This document shows, piece after piece, positions 14,870 to 24,506 of a stretch of DNA of 49,054 nt; the stretch's first letter is position 1, and each line of letters starts with the position of its first letter. The notes below the pieces were generated by a model. That model made no database searches. It was not told the DNA's origin and worked only from the letters and a program-made list of their open reading frames with translations. The stretch lies in assembly GCF_014192115.1 (NCBI RefSeq), contig NZ_JACHXL010000009.1:1-49054 (forward strand). Reading direction: 5' to 3'. The DNA is from Psychrobacter luti. GTDB lineage: Bacteria > Pseudomonadota > Gammaproteobacteria > Pseudomonadales > Moraxellaceae. The translations under genes and the position numbers were made by a program.

Positions 14870-17800
14870 ATGACTCAACAAACCACAACATCATCGACCT
14901 CCCCTTCCGCTAATAGCAATACTGATTTAGCCAATGCAGATATAGCTAATGCATCAAACACGGCTAATGACTTTATTCTCACGCCGCCTGCTGTATTCCC
15001 CTATAAGGCGCAGCAACAGAACGTGCGCGCTCGTATCACCGAGCAGATGGCGTCACGGATTTTGATGTTAGATGGGGCGATGGGCACGCATATTCAGAAC
15101 TATAAGTTGGAAGAAGCGGATTATCGTGGTGAGCGTTTTACCGATATTGAGCAAGACGTACGCGGTAATAATGATTTACTGGTACTCACGCAGCCGCAAA
15201 TGATTAAAGAGATTCATATCGCCCATCTGGAAGCTGGTGCGGATATTATTGAGACCAATAGCTTTAATGGTACGCGTCTGTCGATGGCCGACTATAATAT
15301 GCAACATCTGGTGCCAGAGCTGAATAAAACGGCTGCCAAAATTGCACGCGAAGCGGCTGATGCATTTACCGCCAAGACCCCAGAAAAGCCACGCTTTGTC
15401 GCAGGCGTCATTGGTCCAACGTCGCGTACCTGTTCATTATCTCCTGATGTTAATGACCCAGCTTTTCGTAATATTACCTTTGATGAGTTAGTGCTGAACT
15501 ATCGTGAGGCGACGCTAGCACTGATAGAAGGCGGCGTTGATATTCTTTTAATCGAGACCATCTTTGATACGCTAAATGCCAAGGCAGCCATATTTGCGGT
15601 AACCGGCGTGTTTGATGATATTGGGTTTGAGTTACCGATTATGATTTCGGGCACGATTACCGATGCGTCAGGTCGTACTTTATCAGGTCAAACGGCTGAA
15701 GCATTTTATAACTCGATTCGCCATGCAAAACCGCTATCGGTTGGCTTTAACTGTGCATTAGGTGCTGATGCGCTACGTCCGCATATCCAAACATTATCTA
15801 ATATTGCCAATACTTATGTTTCCGCGCATCCAAATGCTGGTCTGCCCAATGAGTTTGGTGAGTACGATGAAAGTGCTAGAGAAACCACAACATTGCTTGA
15901 AGGCTTTGCCAAAGCCGGTATCTTAAACATCGTCGGCGGCTGCTGTGGTACAACCCCTGAGCACATTCGCCAAATCGCTAATATGGTGGCAAATTATCCA
16001 CCACGCGTCATTCCTGAAATTGCGCCTGCCTGCCGCTTATCAGGACTTGAACCTTTTACCATCAATAAAGACAGTCTATTCGTCAACGTCGGTGAACGTA
16101 CCAACGTGACGGGCTCAAAGAAATTCTTACGCTTAATCAAAACCGAAGCCTATACCGAAGCACTCGATGTCGCCCGTGACCAAGTCGAAGGTGGCGCGCA
16201 AATCGTCGATATCAACATGGATGAAGGCATGCTTGACTCCAAGCAAGCGATGATTCATTTCGTTAATTTGGTCTCGGGCGAGCCAGATATCAGCCGTGTA
16301 CCGTTGATGCTCGACTCGTCAAAATGGGACATTATCGAAGAAGGGCTTAAACGTACCCAAGGTAAATGTGTCGTTAACTCTATCTCATTAAAAGAAGGTC
16401 ATGCCGAATTCGTTGAGCGTGCCAAGCTCTGCATGCGCTATGGCGCAGCAGTTATCGTTATGGCATTTGATGAAGACGGTCAAGCTGACACTTATGAGCG
16501 TAAAATTCAGATTTGTCAGCGCAGCTATGATGTCTTGGTCAATGAAGTCGGCTTCCCATCGGAAGACATCATCTTTGACCCCAATATCTTTGCGGTTGCG
16601 ACCGGTATTACTGAACATAATAACTACGGTGCGGACTTTATTAATGCCACCAAATGGATTACGGAAAACTTACCAAATGCCATGGTATCGGGCGGCGTCT
16701 CTAACGTTTCGTTCAGCTTCCGTGGTAACCCAATTCGTGAAGCGATCAACTCTGTATTCCTCTATCATGCGATTCAGAATGGCTTAACCATGGGTATCGT
16801 TAACCCTGCTATGCTTGAGCTGTATGACGATATTCCAAAGGAAGCACGTGATGCCATCGAAGATGTCATGCTCAATCGCAACCAAGGCGAGAGCGGTCAA
16901 GATGCCACCGAACGGTTGATGACCATTGCTGAAAGCTATCAAGACGGCGGTAAGAAAAAAGACAGTACCGTCGATATGTCATGGCGCGAAGGCACCGTCG
17001 AAGAGCGGATTGCTCATGCTTTAGTAAAAGGTATCACGACCTTTATCGATGCCGATACCAAAGAGGCGTGGGAGAAATATCCCAAACCGCTAGAAGTTAT
17101 CGAAGGGCCGCTCATGGACGGTATGAATATCGTCGGCGACTTATTTGGTGCCGGTAAAATGTTCTTACCGCAAGTCGTGAAATCTGCGCGCGTCATGAAG
17201 CAGTCAGTTGCTTGGCTAAACCCGTATATCGAAGCGGAAAAAGTCGAGGGCGAAAAGAAAGGCAAAATCCTGATGGCGACGGTCAAAGGTGACGTCCATG
17301 ATATCGGTAAAAATATCGTCGGCGTGGTACTTGGCTGTAATGGCTACGACATCGTCGATCTAGGCGTGATGGTACCTTGTGAAAAAATCCTTGATACCGC
17401 TATCGCAGAGGAAGTCGATATCATCGGGCTATCAGGTCTGATTACTCCAAGCCTCGATGAGATGGTCTATGTCGCTAAACAAATGCAAGAGCGCGGCATG
17501 ACCCTACCTTTGATGATTGGCGGGGCAACGACCTCTAAAGCGCATACTGCAGTCAAAGTCGAGCCACAATACCAAAACGATGCCGTTATCTATGTATCGG
17601 ATGCCTCGCGCTCAGTCGGTGTGGTGACTAAACTTCTGTCAAAAGAGCACCGTCAAGGCTTAATCGATGAGACCCGAGAAGAGTACATTAAAGTACGTGA
17701 GCGCCTTGCTAAGCGTCAGCCGAAAGCGGCAAAAATATCTTATGCTGAGTCGATAGAGCTTGGTTTTAAAGATGATTGGGACAACTATGTACCGCCAGTA

Positions 17801-18703
17801 CCTAATAAGCTCGGACAAGTGATATTTGATGATTACCCCATCACTAACCTGCTGCCTTATATCGACTGGACGCCATTCTTTATCTCTTGGGGACTTGCTG
17901 GTAAATATCCAAAAATCTTGCAAGATGAGGTGGTTGGTGAAGCCGCACGCGATTTGTTTGATAATGCTAATGACTTGATGCAAAAAATGATTGATGAGAA
18001 GTTAATCGTTGCCAAAGGCGTCTTTAAGCTCATGCCAGCCCGTCGTACCGGTGCCGATACCGTCACCGTCTATGACAAAGCACCCACTGAGGGCGGCACA
18101 GCAGAATATCAATTTGAGCATTTACGTCAACAAAGCGATAAAGCCAGCGGCAAGCCAAACTTTAGCTTAGCAGATTTTATCTCGCCATCGGAAGCTCATA
18201 CCGATCATCTTGGCGGCTTTACGGTCTCAATCGTTGGGACAGAAGCATTGGCTGAAAAGTATAAAGCCGCTGGTGACGACTATAATGCCATCATGGTGCA
18301 GGCATTATCTGACCGCTTAGCTGAAGCATTTGCCGAGCACCTACATGAGCTGATTCGTAAAGAATATTGGGGCTACCAACCGACTGAGTCGCTCAGCAAT
18401 GATGAGATGATTAAAGAAAAATACGTCGGTATCCGCCCTGCACCTGGCTACCCTGCCTGCCCTGAACATACCGAAAAAGGTAAACTCTTTGACTGGCTGG
18501 GTACGGTTGATGCTATTGGCACGAGACTCACTGAAAGCTATGCAATGTGGCCTGCTTCATCGGTCAGCGGCTTCTACTACTCGCATCCTGAGAGTGAATA
18601 CTTCAACGTCGGTAAAATCAGCACCGATCAGTTAGAGAGTTATGCTGAGCGTAAAGGTTGGGATATGAAAACTGCTGAGAAGTGGTTGAATCCGAATTTG
18701 TAG
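14870..18703 (+). CDS. metH: Cobalamin-dependent methionine synthase MetH
   Basis: This cytoplasmic enzyme of 1277 residues transfers a methyl group from 5-methyltetrahydrofolate to homocysteine through B12. All four modules are present. The homocysteine domain has zinc ligands C295, C358 and C359 ([18 protein letters not shown]). The folate (pterin-binding) domain begins near [11 protein letters not shown]. The B12 cap and Rossmann domain carry D808-x-H810-x-x-G813 (GDVHDIGKN), H810 being the lower cobalt ligand. The C-terminal AdoMet-binding reactivation domain includes [12 protein letters not shown]. Numbering runs about 50 residues ahead of E. coli because of a Ser/Thr/Asn-rich N-terminal extension, so a start further downstream is possible. 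No B12 riboswitch was seen upstream. Confidence 0.97.
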   Translation: MTQQTTTSSTSPSANSNTDLANADIANASNTANDFILTPPAVFPYKAQQQNVRARITEQMASRILMLDGAMGTHIQNYKLEEADYRGERFTDIEQDVRGNNDLLVLTQPQMIKEIHIAHLEAGADIIETNSFNGTRLSMADYNMQHLVPELNKTAAKIAREAADAFTAKTPEKPRFVAGVIGPTSRTCSLSPDVNDPAFRNITFDELVLNYREATLALIEGGVDILLIETIFDTLNAKAAIFAVTGVFDDIGFELPIMISGTITDASGRTLSGQTAEAFYNSIRHAKPLSVGFNCALGADALRPHIQTLSNIANTYVSAHPNAGLPNEFGEYDESARETTTLLEGFAKAGILNIVGGCCGTTPEHIRQIANMVANYPPRVIPEIAPACRLSGLEPFTINKDSLFVNVGERTNVTGSKKFLRLIKTEAYTEALDVARDQVEGGAQIVDINMDEGMLDSKQAMIHFVNLVSGEPDISRVPLMLDSSKWDIIEEGLKRTQGKCVVNSISLKEGHAEFVERAKLCMRYGAAVIVMAFDEDGQADTYERKIQICQRSYDVLVNEVGFPSEDIIFDPNIFAVATGITEHNNYGADFINATKWITENLPNAMVSGGVSNVSFSFRGNPIREAINSVFLYHAIQNGLTMGIVNPAMLELYDDIPKEARDAIEDVMLNRNQGESGQDATERLMTIAESYQDGGKKKDSTVDMSWREGTVEERIAHALVKGITTFIDADTKEAWEKYPKPLEVIEGPLMDGMNIVGDLFGAGKMFLPQVVKSARVMKQSVAWLNPYIEAEKVEGEKKGKILMATVKGDVHDIGKNIVGVVLGCNGYDIVDLGVMVPCEKILDTAIAEEVDIIGLSGLITPSLDEMVYVAKQMQERGMTLPLMIGGATTSKAHTAVKVEPQYQNDAVIYVSDASRSVGVVTKLLSKEHRQGLIDETREEYIKVRERLAKRQPKAAKISYAESIELGFKDDWDNYVPPVPNKLGQVIFDDYPITNLLPYIDWTPFFISWGLAGKYPKILQDEVVGEAARDLFDNANDLMQKMIDEKLIVAKGVFKLMPARRTGADTVTVYDKAPTEGGTAEYQFEHLRQQSDKASGKPNFSLADFISPSEAHTDHLGGFTVSIVGTEALAEKYKAAGDDYNAIMVQALSDRLAEAFAEHLHELIRKEYWGYQPTESLSNDEMIKEKYVGIRPAPGYPACPEHTEKGKLFDWLGTVDAIGTRLTESYAMWPASSVSGFYYSHPESEYFNVGKISTDQLESYAERKGWDMKTAEKWLNPNL

Positions 18704-18802
18704 GCTAATAATTTGGTTATGTTCATTTTATAATCAATAAACCACTATTTTTAAAAAACTATAGAGTATTCGATTCAGACCAAGGTTTGAATCGAATTAC
18801 CT

Positions 18803-19303
18803 CTAATTCTGTGGAAAAAATAAAACTTTATATAGATCTTCAATACTATCGTATCGAGTAAACTGTCCTTTATTAAGTATACGTATATTGGATCGTTCAG
18901 CTTTTAAACCATCCACATTAGCTTTAGTATGTTTTGCAACTTTAGCATTCTCTAGTCCAGTTAGTGGCCTTCCAGCCTCAGCACCAAAAAAATAAAACGA
19001 GCACAGCTCTAAAGTATTTTCATCAAATACTATCCAAACAATACATCCCGAAGGCTTAGTGGCTAAGCGAACATTCACTTTTTGGCCTGACGCTTTAGCA
19101 CCTAATTTTGAAGTTTTTAGTTGAATATGGCGAATAATATTATTGTCTTCAAGAACAACATCGCAACCTGCGTTATCGACTTCAGTTTTTATGATTTCTA
19201 ATTGACAATCGTCCTTTAGCCACGATAACTTAAGCATTTCACCGATAAATAAATGTTCAATAAGCTTTTCTCGGAAGCTTGAATGTTCAAAATGTTTGCT
19301 CAT
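18803..19303 (-). CDS. Unknown protein with PD-(D/E)XK-like core
   Basis: 166 residues from the ATG at 19303, which has AAGG upstream; a GTG at 19354 would add 17 residues and overlap the next gene. I do not recognise a named family. The order helix with Glu (FREKLIEHLFIGEML), then EVDNAGCDVVLED, then HIQLKTSK resembles the E...D...(E/Q)xK core of restriction-nuclease-like folds, with Q in place of the usual acidic residue. A hydrophobic strand (CIVWIVFDENTLELCSFYFFG) follows. There is no methyltransferase or toxin/antitoxin partner nearby. By eye the gene is AT-richer than metH, which may hint at transfer. It might be a single-gene defence or repair nuclease, or an inactive fold member. Confidence 0.7.
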   Translation of the reverse strand: MSKHFEHSSFREKLIEHLFIGEMLKLSWLKDDCQLEIIKTEVDNAGCDVVLEDNNIIRHIQLKTSKLGAKASGQKVNVRLATKPSGCIVWIVFDENTLELCSFYFFGAEAGRPLTGLENAKVAKHTKANVDGLKAERSNIRILNKGQFTRYDSIEDLYKVLFFPQN

Positions 19304-19329
19304 ACTTTGCCTTAATATTTTGGAGTAAC

Positions 19330-19470
19330 TTAGTTTACTTTCCCCCGCCGACACCGCTCAGAACAATAAATTACCTGCTCCCAATCTTTTTCCCACTTTT
19401 TACGCCATGTAAAAGGACGCTGGCAGACGGGGCAGATTTTTTGTGGTAAGTTTACTTTTTTATGTGCCAT
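19330..19470 (-). CDS. DUF2256 zinc-ribbon mini-protein (copy 1)
   Basis: A 46-residue protein starting [20 protein letters not shown] and ending [11 protein letters not shown]. It matches the DUF2256 pattern: a basic start, CPVC, a W-R-K-K-W segment, then YCSERC. Cys13, Cys16, Cys36 and Cys40 would bind one zinc ion. It is too short for many gene finders. It lies 27 bp upstream of the PD-(D/E)XK-like gene and 45 bp downstream of a second DUF2256 gene in the same orientation, so the three could be cotranscribed. The function of the family is unknown. Confidence 0.85.
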   Translation of the reverse strand: MAHKKVNLPQKICPVCQRPFTWRKKWEKDWEQVIYCSERCRRGKVN

Positions 19471-19515
19471 CGTCTGCTCCCTTGCTCCCTTATACCTCTA
19501 AATGACTATTAACGC

Positions 19516-19686
19516 CTATTTATCTTCTTTTTGATGATCTAGACCCTCATATTTTTTAATACGGCGACATTGGTCTGAGCAATAGACCATACTTTCCCAG
19601 TTTTTATCTAGCTTTTTAGTCCAGCTAAACTCGCGCTCGCAGACTGGACATTCTTTTTTGCGGACGTTCTTCTTTTTGTGCGCCAT
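19516..19686 (-). CDS. DUF2256 zinc-ribbon mini-protein (copy 2)
   Basis: A 56-residue protein starting MAHKKKNVRKKECPVC, with a middle W-T-K-K-L-D-K-N-W and YCSDQC, then a charged tail ending HQKEDK. The four zinc cysteines occupy the same positions as in the neighbouring copy (13, 16, 36, 40). Identity between the two is partial, so they are old paralogues. The ribosome site is not strong: TCTAAAGGTAAATATC precedes the ATG, with AAAGG about ten bases away. It lies 28 bp downstream of the propeller lipoprotein gene on the same strand and so could be the tail of that transcript. Confidence 0.85.
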   Translation of the reverse strand: MAHKKKNVRKKECPVCEREFSWTKKLDKNWESMVYCSDQCRRIKKYEGLDHQKEDK

Positions 19687-19714
19687 GATATTTACCTTTA
19701 GATTAAAAAAACGT

Positions 19715-20707
19715 TTAACGACCCCAAATAGGTGAGCGCACTACCCCGCCCGTTTTACTGCTAATCGCATAACTGGTATTCCCAGATAATGAATGAATAA
19801 CTAAGCTGCCGCCATTTTGACTGCTTACTTGCGAAAGCTTGGTAGGATAGACAGCATACTGTGCAGAAGGTGATAAACGCGCGGGCTCATCCAGCCCGGT
19901 TTCTGCTAGATTAAGAACTTGCCCTGTGGCGAGCGTCATTACCGCCGCCTTACGACCATTGAGGTATGCCAAACGCTGACCGTCCAAACTTAGTTGCGGA
20001 CTGGCGGCATAGCCTGCTGTCGGTATTAGCGCAGCATTACTGGTAGCAAAGTTATAACGATAAATACTTGGGCGACCAGCGCGGACCTTATCACTGGTAT
20101 AGACAAAGCTTTGCCCATCGGCAGCGTAGCTTGGCTGTACTTCGGTGCTAGGCAAGGTAGTGAGCTGTCTCGTATTACCGTCACTTAGGCGCATCTCATA
20201 GATATCGGCATTGCCACCAACCGTTGAGCTATAGAGCAGCTTTTTCCCATCAGGCGAAAATGACGCTGATAAATTACTGCCTTCTACATCTACGATTAAA
20301 TTTTTCGTATTGCTTTTGCGGTCATAAAGATAAATTTTTGGATGCTGGCGCGCGGCTTGTTTACTGTAGGCCAACATCTGACCGTCGGCTGACCACGCTG
20401 GCGCATAAATATAACCATTGAGCTGATCAATTAATTGGCGGTCGCTGCCATCAGGACGAATGCTATAAAGCGTCGATATCTTTGCCGCGCCAAATCCTTG
20501 TTCCTCGACATAAGCAATGCGCCCTTGCCCATCTATTGCTGGCATGCGCGCCGTCAGTGGATTGCTTGCACTCATATCAGTAGGCATTTTAGACATCGTG
20601 CTCGGCAACGTCTGACAACCCATTAACAAACTAAAAGCCGTTATTGCCGTGATGCTACTTATCGTACGTATATCGAAGGATGACTTTAATACAAAGATTT
20701 TTAACAT
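19715..20707 (-). CDS. TolB-like beta-propeller lipoprotein
   Basis: 330 residues from the ATG at 20707. An ATG at 20782 adds 25 residues without a ribosome site and would bury the signal peptide. The lipobox LLMGC gives a lipidated Cys at about residue 31. The rest is built from WD40-like/PD40 repeats such as YAPAWSADGQMLAYSKQ, LSASFSPDGKKLLYSS, VQPSYAADGQSFVYTS and ASPQLSLDGQRLAYLNG, about 40 residues apart, which predicts a six-bladed propeller like the C-terminal part of TolB. It is not tolB itself: there is no TolB N-terminal domain and no tol-pal genes nearby. The role is unknown, probably a periplasmic binding scaffold. Confidence 0.82.
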   Translation of the reverse strand: MLKIFVLKSSFDIRTISSITAITAFSLLMGCQTLPSTMSKMPTDMSASNPLTARMPAIDGQGRIAYVEEQGFGAAKISTLYSIRPDGSDRQLIDQLNGYIYAPAWSADGQMLAYSKQAARQHPKIYLYDRKSNTKNLIVDVEGSNLSASFSPDGKKLLYSSTVGGNADIYEMRLSDGNTRQLTTLPSTEVQPSYAADGQSFVYTSDKVRAGRPSIYRYNFATSNAALIPTAGYAASPQLSLDGQRLAYLNGRKAAVMTLATGQVLNLAETGLDEPARLSPSAQYAVYPTKLSQVSSQNGGSLVIHSLSGNTSYAISSKTGGVVRSPIWGR

Positions 20708-20863
20708 AAGATGACGTCCAATAAAATGTTGATTATTGCGTGCTGAGAATCTTAATAAATAAGGTGGAGAAATTAATAGCATAAAAACATCATAGCTGCC
20801 TGAATACTTGTTTTATCAGCTCATGACAGTGTAGCGTAAACCATGGCAAATTTTAGATAAAAA

Positions 20864-20889
20864 AATGCCCCACTGATGAGTGAGGCATT
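20864..20889 (-). terminator. Terminator of the META-domain gene
   Basis: On the minus strand AATGCCTCACT pairs with AGTGGGGCATT (one G-T pair), followed by seven T. It lies about 70 bp beyond the META gene stop. Confidence 0.85.
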
Positions 20890-20960
20890 ATTTATATTAG
20901 AATTTGAACACTTCTATTTAATAATTATCTATTAAATAAACCAGTTATTTAAAGACTGCT

Positions 20961-21449
20961 TTATTTAGAAACCGCTTTGAAATGAGCAACTTGATTGCTA
21001 TTTGTAATGGTTAGGATAGGTGTATTATTCGCATTGTTGCTGATGCTATATTTACCTTGTACCGTCGCCATCGTTGCTGTATCAAAACTTGCTTGTGGCT
21101 CAGGGCATGCCATCATAGTCGACATGACATTACCTAATACAACATTGCCATTTACCACGCTATAACTAGCGCCCATGTTATTACAAGTATTAGCAAAGGT
21201 TACACGGTTGGTCGTACCGTCTTTAAAGAATTTTAGCGTTAATGGTTTGCTTGGATCAAAGAACAGCTGGCTAACTTTTTGACCATTGGTGCGCTTAGCA
21301 TCAACAAGCTGCCAGTCATACGCTTGTAACGCATTAGCAGTAATTGGTTGAGTCACTGGTGCAGCAACGGTAGGGGCAGTCTGACAACCCGCAGCCAATG
21401 TACCAACAGCAAGGGTTGCAGCCATCATCATTTTAGTCATGTTTTTCAT
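20961..21449 (-). CDS. META-domain (HslJ-like) lipoprotein
   Basis: A 162-residue lipoprotein. The signal peptide ends in lipobox LAAGC with Cys at about residue 22. The META domain covers about residues 40-160: YDWQLVDAKRTNG is the opening strand, ANTCNNMGASYSV the conserved Asn/Cys-rich motif (usual form F-x-GCN-x-x-x-G-x-Y) and TMMACPEPQASFD the central motif. Two cysteines in these motifs (TCNN and ACPE) commonly form a disulfide in the family. HslJ in E. coli is linked to novobiocin resistance and heat induction; whether that holds here is not known. The ribosome site AGGAA is clear and the gene has its own terminator. Confidence 0.88.
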   Translation of the reverse strand: MKNMTKMMMAATLAVGTLAAGCQTAPTVAAPVTQPITANALQAYDWQLVDAKRTNGQKVSQLFFDPSKPLTLKFFKDGTTNRVTFANTCNNMGASYSVVNGNVVLGNVMSTMMACPEPQASFDTATMATVQGKYSISNNANNTPILTITNSNQVAHFKAVSK

Positions 21450-21800
21450 ATTGGTTCCTATAATGGTTAAAATTTAAAATAAAAAAATAGTCATCATCTT
21501 TTATTTTAAGTATTGATTTTTATTATGATTGATTTATTGTTTTCTTCATTAACCTAAACAATGGCGCTATTATGCACAAACGATAGCTGACTGTCATTAT
21601 AGATTGGGTATCGGTTACCGCGACATTTGTTCCACTCTACAGTATTTTTGCTAACATCCCTTGCTAAGCTTTCTACTAACTGTTAGCAGACAATCTTTTG
21701 TTTTATGCTTAAGCAACTATTTTCTATTTAAAGGCTTATCAAACCATATTGACGTCTGTTTATTCACCCCTAATTAGATACTGGTCGCCAGTCTCTTTCG
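21450..21800. other. Intergenic region, no gene seen
   Basis: About 350 bp between the lipase chaperone stop and the META gene start. It is AT-rich, with no plausible open frame and no convincing T-tailed hairpin for the lipase operon. The META promoter should lie in its left part. Confidence 0.5.
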
Positions 21801-22907
21801 TTAATTCATCTCGGCAGCTTTTTGCTGCTGTAGAGCGGCATAACCTGTCAGACGCTTGCGTTCAGCTTCACTAAACAGTTGCTGCTCGATCTGATTAATC
21901 TGAGTTTGCGCTTGCACTTTATCTGCATTTTCACTCAATAAGCGCTGTTTTTGTGTTTGATACTGCTTAAAACGCTGATCAAAATTAGTATCTTGCTGAT
22001 CGACTTGGGCAAGCCTTGCTGCTGCTGGCGCGCCAACCAATTCACGTCGCATACTGTATAATTCTTCAGCCGTCGCGCCCTTGGCTTGCATCTGTTCTGT
22101 ACGACTGATTAACTCATCTAAATTTGCCTGCTGAGTGATATTGGCTTTGGTCGCATTATCAGGCATACGGCTGATGTAATCCTGTCTAGCCGCTTCTCTT
22201 TGCGCATCAGACAGCTGTTTATCTTGATTGATTTTCACCATCGCAAGACTATAGTCATCATACTCATCCTCTGCACCAAAAAAGGCTTTAATGGTTTCTT
22301 TAGAAAAGTGCTGCTGGCGCAATTTGGCGACATCTTGCTGCTGCTGCGTCACCACATTTAAATCTAACTCGCCACTCTTTGTTGCTTGTAATTGTAGATT
22401 GCCATAACGGCTTTCTATAGCAGGAATCGCTTTAAGATAGGCCACATATTGGTCAAATATCGTCACTGCTTGGCTGGCGGCAGGCTCTGGCGTATGACTG
22501 CGGATATAACTCTCCACCCGCGCATAAATAACCGCTTCATCCTCTTCACCTAGCGCTGATAAGAAATAATCAAATAAGCGCCGTAGCCCTTCGGTGACGA
22601 CTAGCTGTTTATTTTCATCAATGATAATCTCACCATCGACATCCGTTCCTTGTAAGGAGCGCGGTAAATTCTCAAGACCTGTCGTAAATTGAGAAGCGTC
22701 TTGCTTAGATAATGCGCCAACATTATTATTAGAATTCGCTTCGTCTGTAAAGCTGGTATTAGCTTGGCTATTCAGCGTCGTAGAATCTGTCTGAGAAGAA
22801 GATTTACTAGCATTATCAGGCTTAAACCACCAAATAATCGCAACGACTAAAACGATTATCACAGCAATAATAATGAGCAAAAATGGCGAACGACGATTAT
22901 TTGACAT
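21801..22907 (-). CDS. lifO: Lipase chaperone (steric foldase Lif)
   Basis: A 368-residue inner-membrane-anchored foldase that folds the secreted lipase in the periplasm. Residues 8-27 are a single membrane helix, followed by a Ser/Asn/Thr-rich linker to about residue 75. The signature RLFDYFLSALGEED of Lif proteins (R-x-x-F-D-Y-F/C-L-S/T-A) is intact near residue 110. The rest is the expected extended, Gln- and charge-rich helical arm (for example TQQQQDVAKLRQQHFSKE). It sits directly after the lipase gene on the same strand, 172 bp away, the usual order. The ATG has only a weak ribosome site (AAGATAT), and a hairpin lies in the gap. Confidence 0.95.
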   Translation of the reverse strand: MSNNRRSPFLLIIIAVIIVLVVAIIWWFKPDNASKSSSQTDSTTLNSQANTSFTDEANSNNNVGALSKQDASQFTTGLENLPRSLQGTDVDGEIIIDENKQLVVTEGLRRLFDYFLSALGEEDEAVIYARVESYIRSHTPEPAASQAVTIFDQYVAYLKAIPAIESRYGNLQLQATKSGELDLNVVTQQQQDVAKLRQQHFSKETIKAFFGAEDEYDDYSLAMVKINQDKQLSDAQREAARQDYISRMPDNATKANITQQANLDELISRTEQMQAKGATAEELYSMRRELVGAPAAARLAQVDQQDTNFDQRFKQYQTQKQRLLSENADKVQAQTQINQIEQQLFSEAERKRLTGYAALQQQKAAEMN

Positions 22908-22973
22908 AACGACAATATCTTATTTAATGAATCGATTTAATAGGAAGTTACTATCTATAAAATGGGACAAAAT

Positions 22974-23002
22974 AAAAGGGCCAGTTAAGTAGTGACCCTT
23001 TT
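22974..23002 (-). terminator. Hairpin between lipase and foldase genes
   Basis: On the minus strand AAAAGGG pairs with CCCTTTT around a 15-nt loop, followed by ATTTTG. It is placed about 80 bp after the lipase stop and about 67 bp before the foldase start. The stem is short (7 bp), so partial termination is more likely than complete stop. Confidence 0.5.
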
Positions 23003-23079
23003 AGATAAAAGCAGTTAATTTGCTAATTTATATTCAAATCCTAATAACTAGATTTAGAAGCTAGCTTTTTAAATTGGCT

Positions 23080-24150
23080 TTATAAATTGGCATTTTTTAA
23101 ACGGTTAACCTGATCACGATAGACAGTTTTAGGGTTAGGTTGTCCCCATGCAACTAAGCCTAATAGTTGATTGACCGAATCCATATGGTTCATTTTGTAA
23201 TCATCTCGGATGACATAACCTAGGCGGCTCGAGCAAGCGGAAACCAACCCATCATTTGGGTCATTTTTAAACACTTGTGATGTCGCTAATAGCACATAAT
23301 CTATAGGGTCTAAGATATTGGTCACTTGACCAACACCACTGAATGAATAGTAGTTGATGCCGTTTACTTTAGTGTCTTTTGGTTGTCCACAATAGCTTGA
23401 TGGCATGGCAGCAGGGAACTCACGGTTAAAGTCGACCATATAGTCAGTAGTTAGCGCCGTAACTGCACCAAATCCGTCTTGTTCTTGCAGCTTATCGATA
23501 GGGATACCGGCGTTCAAATCCATGAAGTTACCTAAGAAGCCAAACAAGCTAAGCGCGGCTTTGGTAGCGATATTGTACTCGCCATTGACTCTGTCATTAT
23601 CAATCTGCTCAACCACCCAATCGGCTAATGCTGCCCCTTGCTCTGGACTGGCAACCGCCGTCACTGACGCCACGTATTTTGGCTCAACGGCAGCGACATA
23701 ACGAATATCATGGCCGCCATGACTATGACCAATTAAATTCACTTTAGGGCTGCCGGAAATCGCACTAATGGTTTTTACTTGTTGTAGTAGCTGCTCACCG
23801 CGTACCCGACTGTCATTAAAAGAAGAGGTTTTGGTAGCATAGACTTCTGAGCCGCCGCTCATGAGGGTTTGCGGGATACCATAAAAGTAGTCGATACCCA
23901 GTAGCTTGGTAAATCCGACCAGCCCATGCGCCATTACGATAGGGTATTTGGTATCGGTATGGTTTGAGGTGAAATACTTGCTATCGACCATCTTACAGCC
24001 CGTGGCATTGGCACAGTTATAATACTGTCCAGCCGCTTGAGCAGAGGTAGTTTGTAAAGCCATTAGGAGCACACCGGCACCGATAGCACCAAGTGAGGAG
24101 ACAAATACGCTGGGCGTAAGCGCCACGCGAAGACGATTTTTGAGAGTCAT
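23080..24150 (-). CDS. lipA: Secreted triacylglycerol lipase, family I.1
   Basis: 356 residues from the ATG at 24150, which has AAGGATG upstream; a TTG at 24240 adds 30 residues with no ribosome site. A signal peptide (LLMALQTTSAQA-A) leads to export. The oxyanion motif is MAHGLVGF, and the nucleophile elbow GHSHGG gives S143. D300 (NDGL) and H322 (NHMD) complete the triad; the 22-residue spacing of the last two matches Pseudomonas LipA. Cysteines in SSYCGQP and SACSSR fit the conserved disulfide. It needs the foldase encoded next and is expected to leave the cell by type II secretion, whose genes are not here. An extra Cys pair lies near the mature N-terminus (YYNCANATGCK). Confidence 0.95.
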   Translation of the reverse strand: MTLKNRLRVALTPSVFVSSLGAIGAGVLLMALQTTSAQAAGQYYNCANATGCKMVDSKYFTSNHTDTKYPIVMAHGLVGFTKLLGIDYFYGIPQTLMSGGSEVYATKTSSFNDSRVRGEQLLQQVKTISAISGSPKVNLIGHSHGGHDIRYVAAVEPKYVASVTAVASPEQGAALADWVVEQIDNDRVNGEYNIATKAALSLFGFLGNFMDLNAGIPIDKLQEQDGFGAVTALTTDYMVDFNREFPAAMPSSYCGQPKDTKVNGINYYSFSGVGQVTNILDPIDYVLLATSQVFKNDPNDGLVSACSSRLGYVIRDDYKMNHMDSVNQLLGLVAWGQPNPKTVYRDQVNRLKNANL

Positions 24151-24506
24151 AACAACATCCTTGTTATTGTAAAAAGAAGTCTTAAAGAGGTTCTTTATCG
24201 GACTTGTCTTATAACACTTAGCTATTGCGGCCTGCACCAAGCGCTAAAAACCATTGCCCATTCATTTAGCAAACAAAATTACAATACTTCTATAATTGCC
24301 AACATTCAACCGCTTTTTTACATTTCAGCTTTATTTCGATGACTTTATAGTCACATTCATGCATATAAACACGCTGAGACGATTGATATCACTATATTGC
24401 GTGGATTCGAAGTATGCCTATATACTTGCTAAACACTTAGAAAAACAGCCCCTACTACATTTATGGTATAATTGACAACCCAAATTCTATAACTATAAGT
24501 ACGACG
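24151..24506. other. Divergent promoter region, lipase and map
   Basis: About 355 bp with no gene. The map promoter (extended -10 at 24464-24472) lies at its right end. The lipase promoter on the minus strand could not be placed with confidence. Confidence 0.5.
24464..24472 (+). promoter_or_regulatory. Extended -10 promoter of map
   Basis: TGG followed directly by TATAAT (24467-24472) is an extended -10 element; no good -35 is present, which fits this promoter class. Transcription would start about 27 bp before the map ATG. Confidence 0.5.
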
